A stretch of DNA of 64,000 nucleotides from Trileptium ribeirensis (GCA_030248225.1 JASANE010001655.1:16794-80793), one strand, 5' to 3'. Numbered from the stretch's first letter, positions 1 to 13,800 are shown. The notes: generated by a model from the sequence alone, not told the origin. Numbers and translations are program-made.

Positions 1-1620
1 AGCTGAACCAAGCCCTCGCGAAATTGCGGTAACTTAACCTGGTTACTGGTTCAGCTGAACCAAGTTCTCGCGAAATTGCGGTAACATAATCTGGTGACAG
101 GTTCAGCTGAACCAAGGTGTTTTGAAATTGCGGTAACTTAATCTGGTGAATGGTGCAGTTGAACCAAGCCCTCGCAAAATCGCGATAACTTAATCTGGTG
201 ACTGGTTCAGCTGAACCAGGGTCTTGCGAAATTGCGGTAACTTAATCTGGTGACAGGTTCAGCTGAACCAAGGTGTTTTGAAATTGCGGTAACATAATCT
301 GGTGAATGGTGCAGCTGAATCAAGCCCTCGCAAAATCGCGATAACCTAACCTGGTTACTGGTTCAGCTGAACCAGGGTCTTGCGAAATTTTGGTAACCTA
401 ATCTGGTGACTGGTTCAGCTGAACCAAGGTCTCGCGAAATAGCGGTAACTTAATCTGATGACTGGTTCAGCTGAACCAGGCCCTCGCGAAATTACGGTAC
501 CTTAACTTGGGTAGTGGTTCAGCTGAACCAAGCCCTCGCGAAATTGCGGTAACTTAACCTGGTTACTGGTTCAGCTGAACCAAGTTCTCGCGAAATTGCG
601 GTAACATAATCTGGTGACAGGTTCAGCTGAACCAAGGTGTTTTGAAATTGCGGTAACTTAATCTGGTGAATGGTGCAGTTGAACCAAGCCCTCGCAAAAT
701 CGCGATAACTTAACCTGGTTACTGGTTTAGCTGAGCCAGGGTCTTGCGAAATTGTGATAACCTAATCTGGTGACTGCTTCAGCTGAACCAAGGTCTCGCG
801 AAATAGCGGTAACTTAATCTGGTGACTGGTTCAGCTGAACCAGGCCCTCGCGAAATTACGGTACCTTAACTTGGGTAGTGGTTCAGCTGAACCAAGTTCT
901 CGCGAAATTGCGGTAACATAATCTGGTGACAGGTTCAGCTGAACCAAGGTGTTTTGAAATTGCGGTAACTTAATCTGGTGAATGGTGCAGTTGAACCAAG
1001 CCCTCGCAAAATCGCGATAACTTAATCTGGTGACTGGTTCAGCTGAACCAGGGTCTTGCGAAATTGCGGTAAGTTAATCTGGTGACAGGTTCAGCTGAAC
1101 CAAGGTGTTTTGAAATTGCGGTAACTTAATCTGGTGAATGGTGCAGCTGAATCAAGCCCTCGCAAAATCGCGATAACCTAACTTGGTTACTGGTTCAGCT
1201 GAACCAGGGTCTTGCGAAATTGTGGTAACCTAATCTGGTGAGTGGTTCAGCTGAACCAAGGTCTCGCGAAATAGCGGTAACTTAATCTGATGACTGGTTC
1301 AGCTGAACCAGGCCCTCGCGAAATTACGGTACCTTAACTTGGGTAGTGGTTCAGTTGAACCAAGCCCTCGCGAAATTGCGGTAACTTAACCTGGTTACTG
1401 GTTCAGCTGAACCAAGTTCTCGCGAAATTGCGGTAACATAATCTGGTGACAGGTTCAGCTGAACCAAGGTGTTTTGAAATTGCGGTAACTTAATCTGGTG
1501 AATGGTGCAGTTGAACCAAGCCCTCGCAAAATCGCGATAACTTAACCTGGTTACTGGTTTAGCTGAGCCAGGGTCTTGCGAAATTGCGATAACCTAATCT
1601 GGTGACTGCTTCAGCTGAAC

Positions 1621-1800
1621 CAAGGCTTTGCGAAATCGTGGTAATTTGCCCTGGTTAATTTGTATGTGCACTTTTCTCATAAGTACCTAAGCCTCGTTAA
1701 ATTGATGTAACTGCCTGGTTTATTAACATACCCATGCACTTGTTTCAGAAAATTAAAGGTTTTACGAAGCCGTGGTAACTTGTCCCGTTTCACTCACCAG
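1621..1800 (+). repeat. Diverged three-monomer block of the satellite, copy 1
   Basis: About 180 bp in which three satellite monomers have diverged strongly (landmarks: GCTTTGCGAAATCGTGG, CCCATGCACTTGTTTCAG, TTTTACGAAGCCGTGG). The same block recurs at about 2230-2395, 3610-3790, 4841-5020 and, more degenerate, 5765-5930. The fixed internal order shows that it was amplified as one unit of the higher-order repeat. Confidence 0.85.
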
Positions 1801-1987
1801 GTTCAGCTGAACAAAGCCCTCGCTAAATTGCGGTAACTTAACCTGGTTATTGGTTCAGCTGAACCAAGGCCTCGTGAAATTGCGGTAACTTAACCTGGGT
1901 ACTGGTTCTGCTGAACCAAGGTTTATTTTCTTCCATATTTCCTTCCAAGGGCTAGCGTCTGTGCCGCGTGCCAAGTATCTAGCCTCC

Positions 1988-2078
1988 GCCGCGTACTTTT
2001 TCCTGCCGCGTACTTTTCCCTGCCGCGTACTTTTTCTTGCCGCGTACTTTTTCTTGCCGCGTACTTTTTCTTGCCGCG
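1988..2078 (+). repeat. 17-bp minisatellite inside the satellite
   Basis: Five head-to-tail copies of a 17-bp unit GCCGCGTACTTTTTCCT with one or two substitutions, ending in a sixth partial GCCGCG. It interrupts the 52-bp array and has a different base composition from it. Confidence 0.9.
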
Positions 2079-3429
2079 CAAAATAGCAGTAACTTAATCT
2101 GATGGCTGGTTCAGCTGAACCAAGACCTCGCGAAATTGCGGTAACTTAACCTGGTTATTGGTTCAGCTGAATCAGGCCCTCGCGAAATTGCGGTAACTTA
2201 ACCTGGTTAGTTGTTCAGCTGAACCAAGGCTTTGCGAAATCGTGGTTAATTGTATGTTCACTTGGCTCGGAAGTACATAAGCATCGCGAAATTGATGTAA
2301 CTGTTTGGTTTATTAACGTACCCATGCACTTGTTTCAGCAAATTCAAGGTTTTACGAAGCCGTGGTAACTAGTCCCGTTTCACTCACTAGGTTCAGCTGA
2401 ACAAAGCCCTCGCGAAATTGCGGTAACTTAACCTGGTTAGTGGTTCAGCTGAACGAAAGTCTTGCGAAATAAAGGTAACTTAATCCACTGGTTCAGTTGA
2501 ACCAACACCTCGCGAAATTCTGGTAATTTAACCTGGTTATTGGTTCAGCTGAACCAGGCCCTCGCGAAATTGCGGTAACTTAACCTGGTTAGTTGTTCAG
2601 CCGAACCAAGGCTTTGCGCAATTGCGGTATCTTAACATGGTTTGGTTTCCCTCACTAGGTTCAGCTGAACCAAGTCTTTCCGAAATAGCGGTAACTTAAT
2701 CTGGTGAATGGTGCAGTTGAACCAAGCCCTCGCAAAATTGCGATAACTTAACCTGATTACTGGTTCAGCTGAACCAGGGTCTTGCGAAATAGCGGTAACT
2801 TAATCTGGTGACTGGTTCAGCTGAACCAAGCCCTCGCGAAATTGCGGTAACTTAATCTGGTGACTGGTTCAGCTGAACCAGGGTCTTGCGAAATTGCGGT
2901 AACTTAATCTGGTGACAGTTTCAGCTGAACCAAGGTGTTTTGAAATTGCGGTAACCTAATCTGGTGAATGGTGCAGCTGAACCAAACCCTCGCAAAATCG
3001 CGATAACCTAACCTGGTTACTGGTTCAGCTGAACCAGGGTCTTGCGAATTTGTGGTAACCTAATCTGGTGACTGGTTCAGCTGAACCAAGGTCTCGCGAA
3101 ATAGCGGTAACTTAATCTGGTGACTGGTTCAGCTGAACCAGGCCCTCGCGAAATTACGGTACCTTAACTTGGGTAGTGGTTCAGCTGAACCAAGCCCTCG
3201 CGAAATTGCGGTAACTTAACCTGGTTACTGGTTCAGCTGAACCAAGTTCTCGCGAAATTGCGGTAACATAATCTGGTGACAGGTTCAGCTGATCCAAGGT
3301 GTTTTGAAATTGCGGTAACTTAATCTGGTGAATGGTGCAGTTGAACCAAGCCCTCGCAAAATCGCGATAACTTAATCTGGTGACTGGTTCAGCTGAACCA
3401 GGGTCTTGCGAAATTGCGGTAACTTAATC

Positions 3430-4095
3430 TGGTGACAGGTTCAGCTGAACCAAGGTGTTTTGAAATTGCGGTAACTTAATCTGGTGAATGGTGCAGTTGA
3501 ACCAAACCCTCGCAAAATCGCGATAACTTAACCTGGTTACTGGTTTAGCTGAGCCAGGGTCTTGCGAAATTGCGATAACCTAATCTGGTGACTGCTTCAG
3601 CTGAACCAAGGCTTTGCGAAATCGTGGTAATTTGCCCTGGTTAATTTGTATGTGCACTTTCCTCATAAGTACCTAAGCCTCGATAAATTGATGTAACTGC
3701 CTGGTTTATTAACATACCCATGCACTTGTTTCAGCAAATTAAAGGTTTTACGAAGCCGTGGTAACTTGTCCCGTTTCACTCATCAGGTTCAGCTGAACAA
3801 AGCCCTCGCGAAATTGCGGTAACTTAACCTGGTTATTGGTTCAGCTGAACCAAGCCCGCGCGAAATTGCGGTCCTTAACCTGGTTATTGGTTGAGCTGAA
3901 CCAGTCACCAGATTAAGTTACCACATTTTCGCAAGACCTTGGTTCAGCTGAACCAGTAACCAGGTTAAGTTACCGCAATTTTGCAAGACCTTGGTTCAGC
4001 TGAACCAAGCCCTCGTGAAATTGCGGTAACTTAATCTAGCTATTGGTTCAGCTGAACCAAGGTTTCGCGAAATTGCGGTAACTTAACCTGGTTAC
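3430..4095 (+). repeat. Segmental duplication within the satellite, copy 1
   Basis: This segment of about 665 bp matches 4661-5326 at a constant offset of 1231 bp. It includes rare variants (AAACCCTCGC, TTTAGCTGAGCC, GGTCCTTAACC) and the inverted monomers. The offset is not a multiple of 52, so the duplication was not simple monomer slippage. Confidence 0.85.
3901..4007 (-). repeat. Inverted satellite monomers
   Basis: Two consecutive monomers lie in reverse orientation: the strand reads CCAGATTAAGTTACC and CGCAAGACCTTGG, the complement of the monomer body. The same inversion is present in the duplicate at about 5132-5238, and a further single inverted monomer lies at about 5496-5550. Both borders fall at the palindromic core. 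Confidence 0.9.
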
Positions 4096-4660
4096 TGGTT
4101 CAGCTGGACCAAGTTCTCGCGAAATTGCGGTAACATAATCTGGTGACAGGTTCAGCTGATCCAAGGTGTTTTGAAATTGCGGTAACTTAATCTGGTGAAT
4201 GGTGCAGTTGAACCAAGCCCTCGCAAAATCGCGATAACTTAATCTGGTGACTGGTTCAGCTGAACCAGGGTCTTGCGAAATTGCGATAACTTAATCTGGT
4301 GACAGGTTCAGCTGAACCAAGGTGTTTTGAAATTGCGGTAACTTAATCTGGTGAATGGTGCAGCTGAACCAAGCCCTCGCAAAATCGCGATAACCTAACC
4401 TGGTTACTGGTTCAGCTGAACCAGGGTCTTGCGAAATTGTGGTAACCTAATCTGGTGACTGGTTCAGCTGAACCAAGGTCTCGCGAAATAGCGGTAACTT
4501 AATCTGGTGACTGGTTCAGCTGAACCAGGCCCTCGCGAAATTACGGTACCTTAACTTGGGTAGTGGTTCAGCTGAACCAAGCCCTCGCGAAATTGCGGTA
4601 ACTTAACCTGGTTACTGGTTCAGCTGAACCAAGTTCTCGCAAAATTGCGGTAACATAATC

Positions 4661-5326
4661 TGGTGACAGGTTCAGCTGAACCAAGGTGTTTTGAAATTGC
4701 GGTAACTTAATCTGGTGAATGGTGCAGTTGAACCAAACCCTCGCAAAATCGCGATAACTTAACCTGGTTACTGGTTTAGCTGAGCCAGGGTCTTGCGAAA
4801 TTGCGATAACCTAATCTGGTGACTGCTTCAGCTGAACCAAGGCTTTGCGAAATCGTGGTAATTTGCCCTGGTTAATTTGTATGTGCACTTTCCTCATAAG
4901 TACCTAAGCCTCGATAAATTGATGTAACTGCCTGGTTTATTAACATACCCATGCACTTGTTTCAGCAAATTAAAGGTTTTACGAAGCCGTGGTAACTTGT
5001 CCCGTTTCACTCACCAGGTTCAGCTGAACAAAACCCTCGCGAAATTGCGGTAACTTAACCTGGTTATTGGTTCAGCTGAACCAAGCCCGCGCGAAATTGC
5101 GGTCCTTAACCTGGTTATTGGTTGAGCTGAACCAGTCACCAGATTAAGTTACCACATTTTCGCAAGACCTTGGTTCAGCTGAACCAGTAACCAGGTTAAG
5201 TTACCGCAATTTTGCAAGACCTTGGTTCAGCTGAACCAAGCCCTCGTGAAATTGCGGTAACTTAATCTAGCTATTGGTTCAGCTGAACCAAGGTTTCGCG
5301 AAATTGCGGTAACTTAACCTGGTTAT
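4661..5326 (+). repeat. Segmental duplication within the satellite, copy 2
   Basis: Copy of 3430-4095, offset 1231 bp. The two are nearly identical over their whole length, so the event is recent relative to monomer divergence. Confidence 0.85.
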
Positions 5327-5935
5327 TGGTTCAGCTGAAGCAAGGTCTTGCGAAATTGCGGTAACTTAACCTAGTTATTGGTTCAGCTGAACCAGTTTCG
5401 CGAAACTGCAGTAAAACTTAACATCGTGATTGGTTCAGCTGACATTAGGTCTTGCGAAATTGTGGCAACTTAATCTGGTGACTGGTTCAGCACAACCAGT
5501 CACCAGATTATGTTACCGCAATTTCGCAAGACCTTGGTTCAGCTGAACCAGTGACGATGTTCTTGCGAAATTGTGGTAACTTAATCTGGTGACAGCTTCA
5601 GCTGAACCAAGCCCTCGCGAAATTGCAGCAACTTAAACTAGTTATTGGTTTAGCTGAGCCAAGGTTTCGCGAAACTGTAGTAACTTAATATGGTGACTGT
5701 TTCAACTAAACCAAGCTCTCGCGAAATCGCGGCAACTTAACCTGTTTAGTGGTTCAGCTGAATGAAGGTTTTACGAAATCGTGGTAAGTTGTTCTAGTTA
5801 ATTATATGTTCCCTTGGTTCAAAAGAACCTAAGCCTTGCGAAATCGAGGTAACTGCCTGTTTACTAACATATCCATGCACTTTTTTCAGCATATTCAAGC
5901 CGTGGCCCGTTTCACCAAATTGCTTCAGGTGGAGT

Positions 5936-8900
5936 TGGCTGGTTCGATCGGCAAAGTTGTGAAAATATTACGTTTATAGAGCAGCTTAAAAGTATCTTGT
6001 GATTCAGTTATACTCATTTATCCAACCAATTAATCTACTATTGTCGATCGGATTATCATATACCTATGTTTGGCGTATGTTAAATTTTCGGTCGACTCAG
6101 TTTCAAAACAGGCATAATTTTGTTCCAGGTTCGCTCTGACGTAGTTCACACATCAATTTTGTAATTTTTAAAGCGGTAATGGCTCACTCTGCTATACAAA
6201 AAATTTCGCGAAATCATGGTAGGTGACTGGTTCAGTTGCTGAACCAAAACTGCTTACCCTACCATGTTCGCGCGAAACGAGAAATTTCGCGAACATGCAC
6301 GAAACGGCTTAATTTATGCGCGAACTCGCAAAATAAGGCCATATGCGTAATCTACGTGAAATTTTGCATCAGACAAGTTTATTTACAGCCCAGGGAAAAA
6401 CGCGAAATTTGCGAAATCGACAAAATTTCGCGCGAAATGCGAACTTTTTGCAAAAGTTTTTCGCCTGTATTTTTTTTCTACTTAAGATACAGCAGTAATG
6501 TTTACATATTTGGACTCAGCATGAAATTCTGCGTCGAGTGAAAAAAATTTTTTTAAATTGGCCCAGTAGTTATCAGATTTCGCGCTTTCACAAAACGGCT
6601 ACCGGGTAGAACCTACCATGGTTCGGTACAAAAAAACTGGAGAAACAAATCATGCAATTCTCTTGTGTACGTGCACGTGTATGCTATGCTCTCATGTATG
6701 TGCTATACTGTGTGCTACAACAACGCGCTACTGCACTTCTGCAAAAGTAGACCTATAAACTTGGGTTATGGTTCACCGCAAATTAATAGCTTGGCACTGC
6801 TTGACGTAAGAGTGACCTTGATTTTTGGTTGAAGAATATTAAACTTGGATCGCCGCTGCCGTTATGTTCAAGGCATTCAATTATGCTGGAGCGACAGTTT
6901 ACAGTTGTTTTCCTTTATTTCAAAACTTCAGGTCAAGTTCGGCAAAAATGGGTACACCGCGGAAATTGTTATATAAATTGTTATATTTATGATCATGGTG
7001 ATCCATCTGTCCCGATTTATCTATTTTCGCTCTTTTTTCTATTCAACACTACAACTTTTGGATTAATAATAATTCATATGTTTTTAATTTATTTATGTGT
7101 TCCTAGAGGTGCAGTACCTATTGCAACATATACTCACAAAGATGGCTAAAATTCGAAAGTGGCAAGCTCAAGCGCGTTTGGATTTTATCCGATTTAAAAC
7201 AATTCATAAAACAAAATTAAAACAATTCAATCGTTTTAATTTTGCCGAGTCCGACTGGAATTAACAATAATTTGGCGGCGAAAATGTCGTGCAAATTCGA
7301 GCTCTGGTAATATTTTCGGGGTACGAAATGTACCTTGAGTTTCAAATGTAACGTGATGTGCAGTCAAATATATAATATGATAAATACTTCAAATTAGTTA
7401 AGTGAAGACGTTTCATCCAAACAACGTTTAGTATTTCATTTATAAATCCATTTCGAAACGACTATATTTAGCTCAAATGAACTCGTATTGTTTTGAGTTT
7501 AGGAATGGTCGTCTGTCGTCTCTATTTGACTCGCTTCAAATCAGTTTGAAATTATACAACTGCATACAGTGTGGCTTTAAATCGTGGTGCAACTTAGATT
7601 GGCACCCAGACCAGATACGGTCTGAAATTTGTAGTGGCACCCACATTGTATGTACATGTAAAACGAGTTATGGGCGGTTAATTGATAACAGTTGGTTAAC
7701 ACATAACTTCAGGTTTGGATGCTGTTTGAGTTATAGTGACCTTGTTCTTTCGTTAAGAATACCGAAATTATTATGCGAACTTCGTGGTAAATAAACCAGT
7801 TTATGGGTTCAGGTCACATCGTACAGGAGCGGCACTTTTTGGTTTAGCGATACTACAGTCGTTTCGAGTAAAATTGTCTCACAGTGGGAATCCTTATATA
7901 TTTATGACACACATGACCTATCGACTCTAATAGTTTGATATCATGTTGGACATTTTAAATATTCAAAAGTTTTCAGTTTTGTTTCCATCGTTTTTGTCCG
8001 TGCGTCATGGGCTTTTTCATCGTTACCCTTTCCACGCTGGGGTATGACCCACACTGTCGGCCATAAACATAAATATCCCCGGAAGACATCACCCTTGCAC
8101 TTTGACACCAAATTTACACACAACCATGTTGTTGCAACCCGAATACAGACCCTCTACGTTCTTGACCGCCAATTTGAGACACCATCTTATTTCGCACCAA
8201 AGCTCTGGCTCTAAATCCAGACCTGCATGTTAGTCGGGGGTTGGACTTTAGAATTTTAGAAAAACCGTTACCATGTTCGATCCCAAATGCACCAAAGATG
8301 GTATTTTTCATTTACTTATCAACAACTTCAAAACTTCTGGTTAGGGTGATCCAAGAAAAGGAATCGTGCAACGGCTTATTTGCTAAGAGCCTGGTGGTCC
8401 GGATTAGGTGTCAAAAACATAGTACTCTAGATTCGGTGGTTTTAGAACAGGGTCTGGTCTCCAGAGGCTAAAGAGAATGTTTTTGGTATCCTTTATGACT
8501 CATAACGTAAGTCATAATCCTTAAGAATAAGGTTGAAAACTACCGCGACGTATAGTGGACGAAAACATTGAAAAACTAATTACACTCTTTTGTAGAGTCC
8601 ACTGTCGACGAAAGATTATCATTTTAACTGCAAAACGTTTAGATTGTTCTGGCTAATTTCAGCAGCATTCTGTTTAGCTCATCGGCTGTTCGAATGGTAG
8701 ATAAAATTTGTGAAGGAAAAAATTATTTTCGGTAACTAAGCGCACCATTAGCAACCCAAAAAAAATTAATTTTTTGTACTATTTTGTCGCCGATGAGAGT
8801 ATGTTGAGAGGATCTTAAATGCATAAATTTTTTTCTACACGACTATATACTATGTGCTCACAGTGGCGAGATCCCAACTACTCCTCGAAAATATTATATT

Positions 8901-10395
8901 ATCTTTTATAATGTAAATTATCTAAAACTCTAGTTTCTCGAAAACATGGCAATCAGGACGTAGATCGCTACATTTTTAGCCTAAAGTGGAATCAACAAGT
9001 ACTTGATGAGCAAAGAATTTGAAATTTAGTCATGAAAAGATTGGTTGTTCGGTCTCAGCATGCCAACAAGGTGTTTAGACCCAAAGGCTTTTATACCCTT
9101 GATGTAATGCATCATTTACTATAAGATTGGTGCGCATGGTCCTAATTACGTCACGCGCTCAAATGGGCTAGCTACTAATGTCACGCATACAGTCCAGCTC
9201 GACTATTAAAATTTTGAATAGCCTAGCTAGGCTATGCATTTGTCATCGAGTATCGAGCCGAACTGTGCTTTTGTCACGAGGCGTTCAGCTGAGCTCTATA
9301 ACTTAAGCGAGAGACTATTTAGTCCGCGAAAATTACGTTTTATTATACGTATCTAAATAATGCCCCAAAAGCAGCATATAGGCTAAAACGTTAATTGTAT
9401 ATATTAAAATAAATATATAGAATTAATGTGAAAATACTGTAGAACAAAATGCTATTACACTAAGCACAATAGTAAATAAAATTTCTCAATAGGCATTGAG
9501 GGTAAGTTGACAGAACGCAATTCAGTTGAACCTACGCTGTACAGTGCATTGTAATAGTCCAAAGAATGCCATCCCACCACATTGTACGGCAATACTTCTC
9601 ACGCCTAAAGCCGCTCATGTACGCCTTGTGTAGATGGTACGGTGAAGAGCACGACATATTGCGGTGTGCACCTTGCGACGTGTTTTGTTGTGGGGATATT
9701 GTGCGCAGCATTTCAAGTACAAACGTTAAGCATACTTCAGCCATAATTTGTAAGCACCATCAAGTTGGATTTATGTGTTTTAATTAATTATGGGCACTAC
9801 AGAATTACACAAAATAAATATCATAAAAATCAGTTATCACATACGATACGTCAATTATGGAATGTGCGGTATCTAATAACATAGCGTCTAGAATACACGA
9901 GGAAGCTCAACACTCTGCCGTTTGTTGAATACTAAAGCTATATACTACATATTTTCACCTGGAATTCACCTGGCCGCACGGTTGTGGGGCCCTCAGTCCT
10001 GATCACTAAATTTATACAATTTAAACTATAATACATATAGTTGAATACTATATATTACACCCTGCATAATTTTAAACAAATATAAACAGTAAGTACAAAG
10101 AACTAAAATGAGAAGTAGAAGTACGTTTGGTGTATATCCTAGATTTTTTTCTGGGCGAACTAAGTTATACTTCAGGATAATCTCATATAAATTGTTTATA
10201 GCATTGCAGAAATAATGCACTGTTGATGCCGCAGCTTAAAGATTTTAGCCGTGCAATCTTTTGTTGAATGATCAACTCTTTGCTGTTTAACGGCACCATG
10301 CCGATGTGTTTCATTCATCAGTATCTAAGCAACACCTAGCATGTATTACCTACGAAAACGTAATACTTCTCTGTCATGCCTGTAGACGCCTAAAC
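5936..10395. other. AT-rich DNA between satellite and gene A, no gene recognised
   Basis: About 4.5 kb beyond the 3' end of gene A. Residual satellite-like words (GCGAAATTTGCG, GGTTCAG) persist to about 6600. Short open frames on both strands, for example 7477-7794 (+), have no recognisable domain and overlap each other, so I treat them as chance. No RNA gene was seen. Confidence 0.6.
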
Positions 10396-10843
10396 TTAAG
10401 CTCGTTGACCCGGATAGTACTCTTCAAAGTACGATGGTTCCATCCTGCCACTGCTGAACATTGGAGGCATTCCAAGTGTCTTGCACCACAAGTCATACTT
10501 TTCACGCTGATATGAACTGATCGATTGGACAGGTTGATTCGCCAGTATAAGTCTACTGAGAGGAGTTCCGTCTTGACTATCGTGGGAAAAGCATATTTTG
10601 GCATTTTTAACGTAAGATTTTATATTTTCTGGCGTTATTCCACGTATATCACACCAAATAAACTGGAATAAGTTTTGCAAGATGATGTCGGGATGGCTCA
10701 AGAGCTGCTCGTAATTTACTAAGTGAACCGGAATTCCCATTCGAATGTCGACTGACGTAACAAAGACTGGTGCAATAATGTAATAAGACACAAAATCTGA
10801 CAAACAGCATGGCCGAAATAAGTGAAAGAATGTGGGAAACCAT
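10396..10843 (-). CDS. Gene A exon 6 (C-terminus, stop)
   Basis: 448 nt after AATTTCAG. Encodes WFPTFFHLFRPCCLSDF, then HDSQDGTPLSRLILANQ and KYDLWCKTLGMPPMFSSG, and ends with TAA at 10396-10398. The Cys-Leu-Ser-Asp-Phe and DSQ-GTP motifs are shared with gene B. Confidence 0.88.
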
Positions 10844-13800
10844 CTGAAATTAATACAATAATCTTACGATATAGATAACAAAATAAAACTTTACTTAATC
10901 GTAATTTAGACAACAGCTCGATTAACCCTTTCGTTCGTATATTTATACATTTATCGCACCGTACCTTTCGCGGCGGGTTAATCACCGAGTTTGTCGTTCG
11001 GCGAGCGTTGTTGTTCGTTAAGAGAGCTTTGATGTAAGAAGGATATGGTTAAAATTGTTTTACATAAAAGAATGCTTGGGTGACAAAATAAACCAATAAA
11101 GACGGTATTATTCTTATTTTTAATTAAACTGTGACCGCATCACAAAGTGAAATGCAAATTTCACAGAACAGTAAAGTGCATGCAGAAACTCTGCATTAGT
11201 TTCCAACAACCGTGGAGAAAATCTATTCTGCCAGGTTGTTTAATAGTTTAGTTTCTAATAGGAAGCTATTAAAAATTATTGTCTCAAAGGTTTAAACTTC
11301 TTGAAGCTACAATTTATATAAACAATAGCTAAGTAGAGACCAGATTAAACGAAAATAGAATTCAAACAACTCATAATTAGAAGAGCGAGCGGAAACTAAT
11401 CCCTGGCTTCAAATTAATAGCTAATTTACACTCTGAGCGGAGTACAATAATTCCCTTATTGCTGTATTCTATCGCACAGTGATTTCGTGACCCCAGTTGT
11501 TAATTACCACTCTTAGCTGCACATTGCCCACATATAATAATGTTTAGAACATATCTTACTGGATTATTGTTGGCAGTGATCTCACTGGATTTTTGTCGTT
11601 GTCAAATTGATATTATTTATACGCAGAAATAACAAACGAACGGCGCTTAACTAAGCTGGACACTTAGTTATTACGTACCCGAGCTGCTATTAACAGTTAC
11701 ATTGTCGTTTCAATAATGCGTGATAGAAATGGCCAAATGTGACATCTACAAAAATGTTGCTAGCCTAACAACATCTGCCGCTTTAATATTTGTTGGACTC
11801 AATCTCATTATTCCTTATATTAATGTCGTTTTAACTAACAATCGTTTTCTTCACGCATTACCCTCGGAAATATCACTTGAGTCTCAATCCGCTGTGCAAT
11901 AAAATTGACTCCAGTCGGCCTGCAGCTGGGGGCAACGCTCAATCGGGTCGACTTGCCGCACTTTTCAGCAGTAAGAGCGAAACTAAGACTATATTTTTAT
12001 AGCAAGAATTGCCAATAAACCATTGAAGAAAAATCTAAATCTAAAATCAAAAATTTTTTCACAAATAAAATTGACGTTTCATTCAGGTTTACTGTGGAAT
12101 TTTTTGCTATAGCGCAGAAAAATTTCAACCTAATTCAATGCACGACTTTGCCACTAAATACCTGCTGAATCCTACATAACCAAAGAAACTAGGAAAAAAG
12201 TTTTAAGCAGATACAGTACAAAACGCTTCAGAGGCACCTCGTTTTTAAGCTTTCTAAATTATAAGTGAGTAATAAGAATAAAATCATAAAGGGGTAAAAT
12301 TCTTGGCGATTTAGTAGAATTTTTTATGGTATGTAACATTTAGGCATCATGCTCATTCTCTGAATAAAACGCATCTTTGATAAAACACATGTTTAAGTAT
12401 AAATTTAGGATTTGAATTTCGTAAGTATACTTATATTTTCTCATAACGCCACTGCGAGGATCATTTTTTGTTGCCATATATATTGTTGATATTAATCCTG
12501 GTTCCGCTGGCTCCAGCTCCATGGCTAGAACTTGGGTTATATGAGTGAAAGCGAATTACGCAAGCCACTCAGCTATCTAGGAGTTGTTGCACGGTTCCCT
12601 AGACACCTCGGAAAGCAAACGGATTACGCATGAGTAAATAGATATTATACGACAAACTCAGTTAACATAACAGTTCACGATATTGATGTCTTCATTTGCG
12701 GGCTGTGGGCGTTAAATGGTCAAGTAATGCACAAATAGTATTGATATAACTTAAATATCTACTTTCTCGAAGGCATAAATATATAAATATCTTGTATTTT
12801 TGAGCCAAAATATTAAAATGACAAATTAATCTCTTGTTTCTATACAATCTAGTAATTAAATTATCTCTTGTTTCATACAATGTAGCAATGTCATAGCTGA
12901 TTTTATTTAAAATTCAGAGCACATATGGCATAGGTGTCGATAGGGGAACGTAGTAGAGTTACCTCCTAAGGGCCGCACCCCCTCTCAAGCTATATTTACT
13001 CAAACCCTGAAGGTTACGTATTCCCCTAGGAAGATTTTAGCAAAACTTCGGGTAAAATTGACAAAAATGTACTAGGTCCCTGGAGGAGGGGGATGCTACA
13101 GCCTAAGGACTCCCCGACCATCTACCCCCTAAGCTGACTGATATTCGACACCTATGGCATATGGGTGTATGTAGCATGGCTAAAACTACGTAACATTTGG
13201 AATTACCTATAAAGCTTCAAGTACTTAGTTGATTTAGTTTAAATTTATGTAGCAACAGAAATGGTTACGTCATCTTAAGCAAAATATCGCTGCGCAAACA
13301 TTTTGTTCAGAGGAATTTATAACATTGATACAATATATGAAGCATTACGTGAAAAGTTGATACGCATACTGTACCATTTTCCCGAAATGTTGCTCATTTT
13401 ATGCAGCTGTTTTTCCTAGAATCAACATAGTTTCTGTTGCATTTTTTATTTGTGCTATGATATGCAGTGACTTAACACATTATTTGTAAGCGGACACTAC
13501 ATCGTAAAGCCGGTTGCCAGAAGCTTTTGACTCTTGCACATTCCTATAAAATGAATCTGCCTTGCAAATGTGTCTTCAAAACAACCAAGGTTGGCTTTAA
13601 AAGATTTTAGCCTATAGAAGCAAAACATACCAACTAAAATCTATTACATTTGTCCTTAACCCTTTAGTGCATAATATGACAACCAACGTGCATCGCCAAG
13701 TCACAAGCTAATCTAGTTGGTCGTGCAGTGTGCGTTTTCGCGCCGCGTTGTTATTCGATCTCTTTGCGAGGCTACTACGATACCGGGCAGCAGCGTAGTG

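Larger units (their letters stand above)
1..5935. repeat. 52-bp satellite array with higher-order structure
   Basis: The array starts before the window. Monomers are spaced exactly 52 bp apart (for example at 1, 53, 105, 157, 209 and onward to about 1600). Each has a palindromic core GGTTCAGCTGAACC, often extended to 16 bp as TGGTTCAGCTGAACCA, followed by a variable part around GCGAAATTGCGGTAAC and CTGGTGACTGG. Distinct monomer types recur in fixed order: positions 1-520 form a ten-monomer unit, 521-884 a shortened seven-monomer version, and 885-1352 a nine-monomer version. From about 5400 the monomers become diverged. No gene is visible in it. Its position relative to a centromere or telomere cannot be told from the window. 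Confidence 0.97.

Noticed and set aside
1..5935. CRISPR-like array (regular repeats)
   Set aside because: The units are contiguous 52-bp monomers without unique spacers, in eukaryotic DNA; this is a satellite.
6236..6541. 101-codon plus-strand frame
   Set aside because: Built from residual satellite words such as GCGAAATTTGCG; no domain, and its composition follows the repeat.
7477..7794. 105-codon plus-strand frame rich in Cys and Trp
   Set aside because: No recognisable motif, no splice context and no paralog in the window; probably chance.
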